From the NCBI RefSeq assembly GCF_964340395.1, contig NC_135559.1:8678759-8688758 (forward strand): a DNA stretch of 10,000 bases, in the 5' to 3' direction. Shown piece after piece: positions 6,867 through 10,000 of the stretch (its first letter is position 1; each line of letters starts with the position of its first letter). Source of the stretch: Glandiceps talaboti (taxonomy: Eukaryota; Hemichordata; Enteropneusta; Spengelidae). Under the pieces are notes generated by a model. That model ran no database searches, was not told the DNA's origin, and was given only the letters and a program-made list of their open reading frames with translations. A program made the position numbers and the translations under genes.

Positions 6867-8690
6867 CGTTATTAGAAACACTCCAGGCAGGGTGCAGGTT
6901 AAGACCACACTTCAGAAACGAGCTATAAAGACAAAATCCCTGAATTCATGCTCATTAAATAAAACAACGACGTCGAGGGAATTTGATGCTATATCAGATA
7001 ATGGCAAATAATCCCACAGATTATATAGGGGATTAGTTCACTTAGGTTCTTGTTAGTGCCTCTAACCACACCTGGCTCGCCCCGACCACAGCGTTTCTGA
7101 ACCCACAAATTTAACGCCATGATAGTAAAAAAAAAAAATCGTGTAAAATTTGCCATGCAAAATGACGGGGTCTTATTTCACTTCAGATGTATGAATTTCA
7201 TAAGCCCTTGATTCTTTTTCACTGATCTAGTCTTTGGGGTGAATAATCTCTCATCTGGTAGTTTCAATGCGTGTTTTGAGGCAGCAAAATCGAACTTGCA
7301 GATTACGTGGCAGCAGAGCATGAATTAGTAAGATCACTTGTTTGACAAGGAAGGCGGTAAATAAATCGGATTTTTGCTGGAAACCTTATCGGAAGAATTG
7401 TTGATGTGCAAAACGTAACACCACGAGGCGAGAATTCACCCCAAAAAAATCCCCTCTTCCATAATATATATAATATTGCACTTTAAGATTAACAATTTTA
7501 TCACCATTTTTTTCCAGGTTTTTTAAAGGTTTTTTTTCAGTTTTTATTTTTATTCTTTTCATTTTTAAAAAAAATAGATAAGGGTAGCGAGAAATCGACA
7601 TGACCTCTATATTTTATTGTTTCGATGCAAATGTTGTTCTTCAGTTTTAATGACGGTTTAATGATTGTCGTAGTCAGAAGATTTACGACTCTATAGACGA
7701 ACTTTAACTCTTTAGCCAGTAATATGGTTGATAAACGACACCACACAATGAAATGAAATATAGTAATGATTTAGAAGCTTGCTTTCGATGCCAGACTCGT
7801 GTTGAGCAATAATTATCTTGTGTTGCCGAGAAAAACTGACGTCTCCTCGTATAATCAATCCTCCGTAACATCTCAGTCTTGTCTTCACCTTCTTTTGTCC
7901 GACAGATCTCTTCCTCGTTTTTCAATTAATCCCTGACCCCGAAACACCTTGCCATGATGCAGTTACTATAGCAACTAAACTAATCTAAAATGGAGAGGGA
8001 AAAATCAGGCTTTACGGTAGTGTAGGGGACCTGTTGCGAAATCTACAAGTAAACGCCTGCGTGTCATCAGTTTCGGTCGCACTTCTGGCTAAAGAACGCA
8101 AGGTTTTAATTAAACAGCTATACTAGATTATTATCGCCTACCGAGGTCTAAATGCACTTGTATTCTGACTCGGATTTGTTACAGATTCAACTAACCTCGA
8201 ATCTCGGTCAAGTTTTATAAATATATTGACAGATACAGATTTGCAGTTAATTCAGTCGCACGGAATTTTACTAGGCTTCCGAAGTTCCGTAGATATTTCC
8301 AACCCATCTCGGTCCAATTAGTAAAAAGAATGAAAGCTCTGTTTTAAAAGAAGAAAAACGTCGGAATATTGAATGAATCGGCTGCATGATTAGACCGCAA
8401 TGTCGACAATCTTACGGTCTTCTCTTCATTCCAATTAGTCGAACCTTTTCTCTAATCATTCAATTCAATTCGTCATTTTTCAAGTGGTTCGTTACAATGT
8501 TGCTTTCAGCTGTCACCGAAATTGACATGACAGCGTCAATCAACATCACCCAATTGTGTTCGTTTAGTAAATGCGTACAAACAGCGGCATATTTTAATAC
8601 ACGGGTAGTTTAGGGCTGCCGCCAAATCACTGAATCGCAGCTAGATTTAAAGTGCTATTGGATTAAAAACGCGTTCACTGAATTGACCCG
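6867..8690. other. Long non-coding stretch
   Basis: About 1.8 kb without a supported gene. Visible features are an A12 run at 7127-7138 preceded by a slightly G+C-richer 60-base segment (7060-7115), and a T-rich tract at 7504-7570. That tract contains acceptor-like words (TTTTTTTCCAG at 7507-7517 and another T-run ending in CAG at 7540) that are not followed by any open coding sequence. The overlapping complement frames at 7386-7925 translate T-rich DNA into Lys/Phe-rich strings and resemble no family. Confidence 0.5.
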
Positions 8691-8706
8691 ACTGGTCCGG
8701 ACTAGT
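8691..8706. repeat. 16-bp imperfect palindrome
   Basis: ACTGGTCC followed by GGACTAGT: eight-base arms with no spacer and a single mismatch (G8694 opposite T8703). It is G+C-rich relative to its surroundings. This could be a dimer-type binding site or chance; no neighbouring gene gives it meaning. Confidence 0.4.
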
Positions 8707-8808
8707 ACTACTTTATTGACACCACAATAAAACTATTGAAATGTGCGATTAAATCTCCCCTGTGTTTGCGTTTAGTAACGTGTGCTTATCAATTAACATC
8801 AGAGCCAA
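8707..8808. other. Non-coding spacer before tandem duplication
   Basis: AT-rich sequence. TGTGTTTGCGTTTAGTAA at 8760-8777 resembles TGTGTTCGTTTAGTAA at 8556-8571, a short similarity within about 200 bases. Nothing else is recognised. Confidence 0.4.
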
Positions 8809-8958
8809 TGCCAATCACAAACGAATTAAGTGTATCAAAATGGAACTACAAAGACCTTGTCTAAAATGAATCTAAATGGCATCATCTAAAAAAGAAATAG
8901 TTTCGCCTATAATTACTGTGTATTATTTATTTATTTGGGTTATTTATTTGTCACGATG
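8809..8958 (+). repeat. Tandem duplication, copy 1 (150 bp)
   Basis: Runs from TGCCAATCAC to GTCACGATG and is immediately followed, with no spacer, by copy 2. Counting by eye gives 11 substitutions over the 150 aligned positions, about 93 percent identity. The unit includes a 29-base identical core around GGCATCATC and ends in ATTT-repeat sequence (ATTATTTATTTATTT, then GGGTTATTTATTTG). No open frame spans it and no transposon ends are seen, so a simple segmental tandem duplication is the most economical reading. Confidence 0.9.
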
Positions 8959-9126
8959 TGCCAATCACGAACGAATTATTTGTATCGAAACGTAACTACA
9001 CTGAAAGAACTACAAAGACTTTGTCTAAAATGAGTCTAAATGGCATCATCTAAAAAAGAAATAGTTTCGCATATAATTACTGGGTATTATTTATTTATTT
9101 ATTTGGGTTATTTATTTGTCACAATG
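8959..9126 (+). repeat. Tandem duplication, copy 2 (168 bp)
   Basis: Abuts copy 1. The 18 extra bases are fully explained by a 14-base insertion, CTGAAAGAACTACA at about 9001-9014, and one extra ATTT unit near 9090-9110. The insertion creates a small direct repeat of AACTACA. Conserved blocks include TCTAAATGGCATCATC and AAGAAATAGTTTCGC. The ATTT slippage and the internal 7-base repeat are ordinary replication-slippage signatures. Confidence 0.9.
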
Positions 9127-9815
9127 TTTGCATATCGTCGTAAAACATTAAACCCACATGTTATTAGTAAATTTCCAGTGTTTGTATTTAAATCGTTTTA
9201 AACGCTGTGATGATTTTGTAAAGGAAAACAGCAACAGTCTACACATGGTCAATCTTTTCTTCTCCTTTCTTGTAAAATGCTTTATTTTTCTCTCTGAGTA
9301 AATTGTGCTTCTTTAATGTGTCATGGGCTGAGACCTTAACACTTGAAATATTTAACTGTACACTTCAGTCTTTGTCAATATTTTCTTTTGACGCTTATGC
9401 GATCTTGCAAAATGGTTTGCACGATTTTTTCATGTTTTACATTCCATGCGTTATACCTTCTCATCTTTAGAATACATTTCTTTCAACATATATACATTTT
9501 TTGATGCAGTTCAATTTCTTAAGAAATTATTTGGTTTCTGCTATATAAAATCCAAAATTTGCGTTAGTTTAACTCAAGTTGCGCCATTTGTGATTGTTGT
9601 TCTTCGTAATTTATTCATGTAGCGTGAAAATATCCTCAAATTGGCATTGGTCGGGGTACTTTTATCTAATATGGAATTTAGATTTACAGAAATATTTAGG
9701 TGTAATGATTGCAAATGGTCGGATTTCAAAAAGGACATTAACTTTTATAAAATGATAATAAAATAGTTATTAAATAGAAGAGGGGAGCAGAGATGACAAC
9801 AAAACACGAGAGAAT
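9127..9815. other. Non-coding stretch, nothing recognised
   Basis: AT-rich sequence with a pyrimidine-rich segment at 9251-9297 and a TATA-like word TATATAAAA at 9542-9550 that has no gene downstream in the window. From about 9776 the + strand becomes purine-rich, leading into the terminal array. No coding frame, RNA or mobile element is supported. Confidence 0.5.
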
Positions 9816-10000
9816 GAAGAGAAGAGAAGAGAAGAGAAGAGAAGAGAAGAGAAGAGAAGAGAAGAGAAGAGAAGAGAAGAGAAGAGAAGAGAAGAGAAGA
9901 GAAGAGAAGAGAAGAGAAGAGAAGAGAAGAGAAGAGAAGAGAAGAGAAGAGAAGAGAAGAGAAGAGAAGAGAGGAGAAGAGAAGAGAAGAGAAGAGAAGA
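9816..10000 (+). repeat. (GAAGA)37 polypurine microsatellite, runs off edge
   Basis: Thirty-seven consecutive 5-base units in perfect phase, with a single A-to-G change at 9973. Every base on the + strand is a purine. The unit is mirror-symmetric (GAAGAGAAG reads the same backwards), the known requirement for intramolecular triplex (H-DNA). The array reaches the last base of the window, so its true length is unknown. The near-perfect units suggest recent expansion or, if this is an assembly end, a collapsed repeat. Confidence 0.97.

Noticed and set aside
6842-6945. ATGATGA and CTGA about 100 bases apart, as in a C/D-box snoRNA
   Set aside because: The flanking bases do not form a terminal stem, no internal C'/D' pair is evident, and the words are short enough to co-occur by chance.
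6796-7011. 71-codon + frame with hydrophilic, fairly protein-like composition
   Set aside because: The most protein-like of the short frames, but it matches no family I know, contains the 18-bp palindrome at 6849-6866, and lacks clear splice sites. It could be an exon only if transcript data show it.
7040-7138. Possible SINE-like retroposon: a G+C-richer segment followed by A12
   Set aside because: No convincing polymerase III A and B boxes on either strand and no target-site duplication flanking the segment.
7504-7545. Strong 3' splice-acceptor-like words after T-runs
   Set aside because: The sequence that follows is T-rich and non-coding with no plausible exon. T-rich DNA yields such words often.
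9542-9550. TATATAAAA as a core promoter
   Set aside because: No initiator at a fitting distance and no gene downstream before the polypurine array; such words are common in AT-rich DNA.

Overview
The window is AT-rich (G+C by eye in the mid-30s percent), with no gene-dense layout and no reading frame that looks like a real gene. It carries long compound microsatellites, diverged short tandem duplications, frequent A/T homopolymers and fairly common CpG. This fits intergenic or deep-intronic DNA of a metazoan, most likely an invertebrate with limited CpG loss. Nothing identifies the species. I found no bacterial or phage operon, CRISPR array, rRNA, convincing tRNA, or recognisable transposase or reverse transcriptase.

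Layout: 1-4655 is mostly unique non-coding DNA with a few perfect or near-perfect palindromes. The most elaborate is a pair of mutually exclusive hairpins at 521-574. Three same-strand occurrences of a TTTCCCGCC-type motif lie at 2389, 2718 and 3699; the third sits in a small duplicated module at 3682-3810. A TATA-box-like element with a downstream inverted repeat is at 3530-3615. 4661-4922 is a compound (ATGT)n/(GT)n/(CTGT)n microsatellite, followed by an alternating A/T tract (4986-5004) and a diverged direct duplication (5004-5113 and 5137-5230).

5714-6120 appears to be an old degenerate tandem repeat with a period of about 110-117 bp, whose units begin with the same CCCGCC-type motif. 6121-8808 is mostly featureless apart from an 18-bp palindrome at 6849-6866 and a 16-bp imperfect palindrome at 8691-8706. 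8809-9126 is a clear, recent tandem duplication (about 93 percent identity over aligned bases). 9816-10000 is an almost perfect (GAAGA)37 polypurine array that runs off the right edge.

No genes work together here. The notable content is repeat biology: three generations of tandem duplication (recent, intermediate, degenerate), two large microsatellites prone to unusual DNA structure, and a possible dispersed repeat family marked by an E2F-consensus-like motif, always on the + strand. I saw no new protein-coding or defence system.
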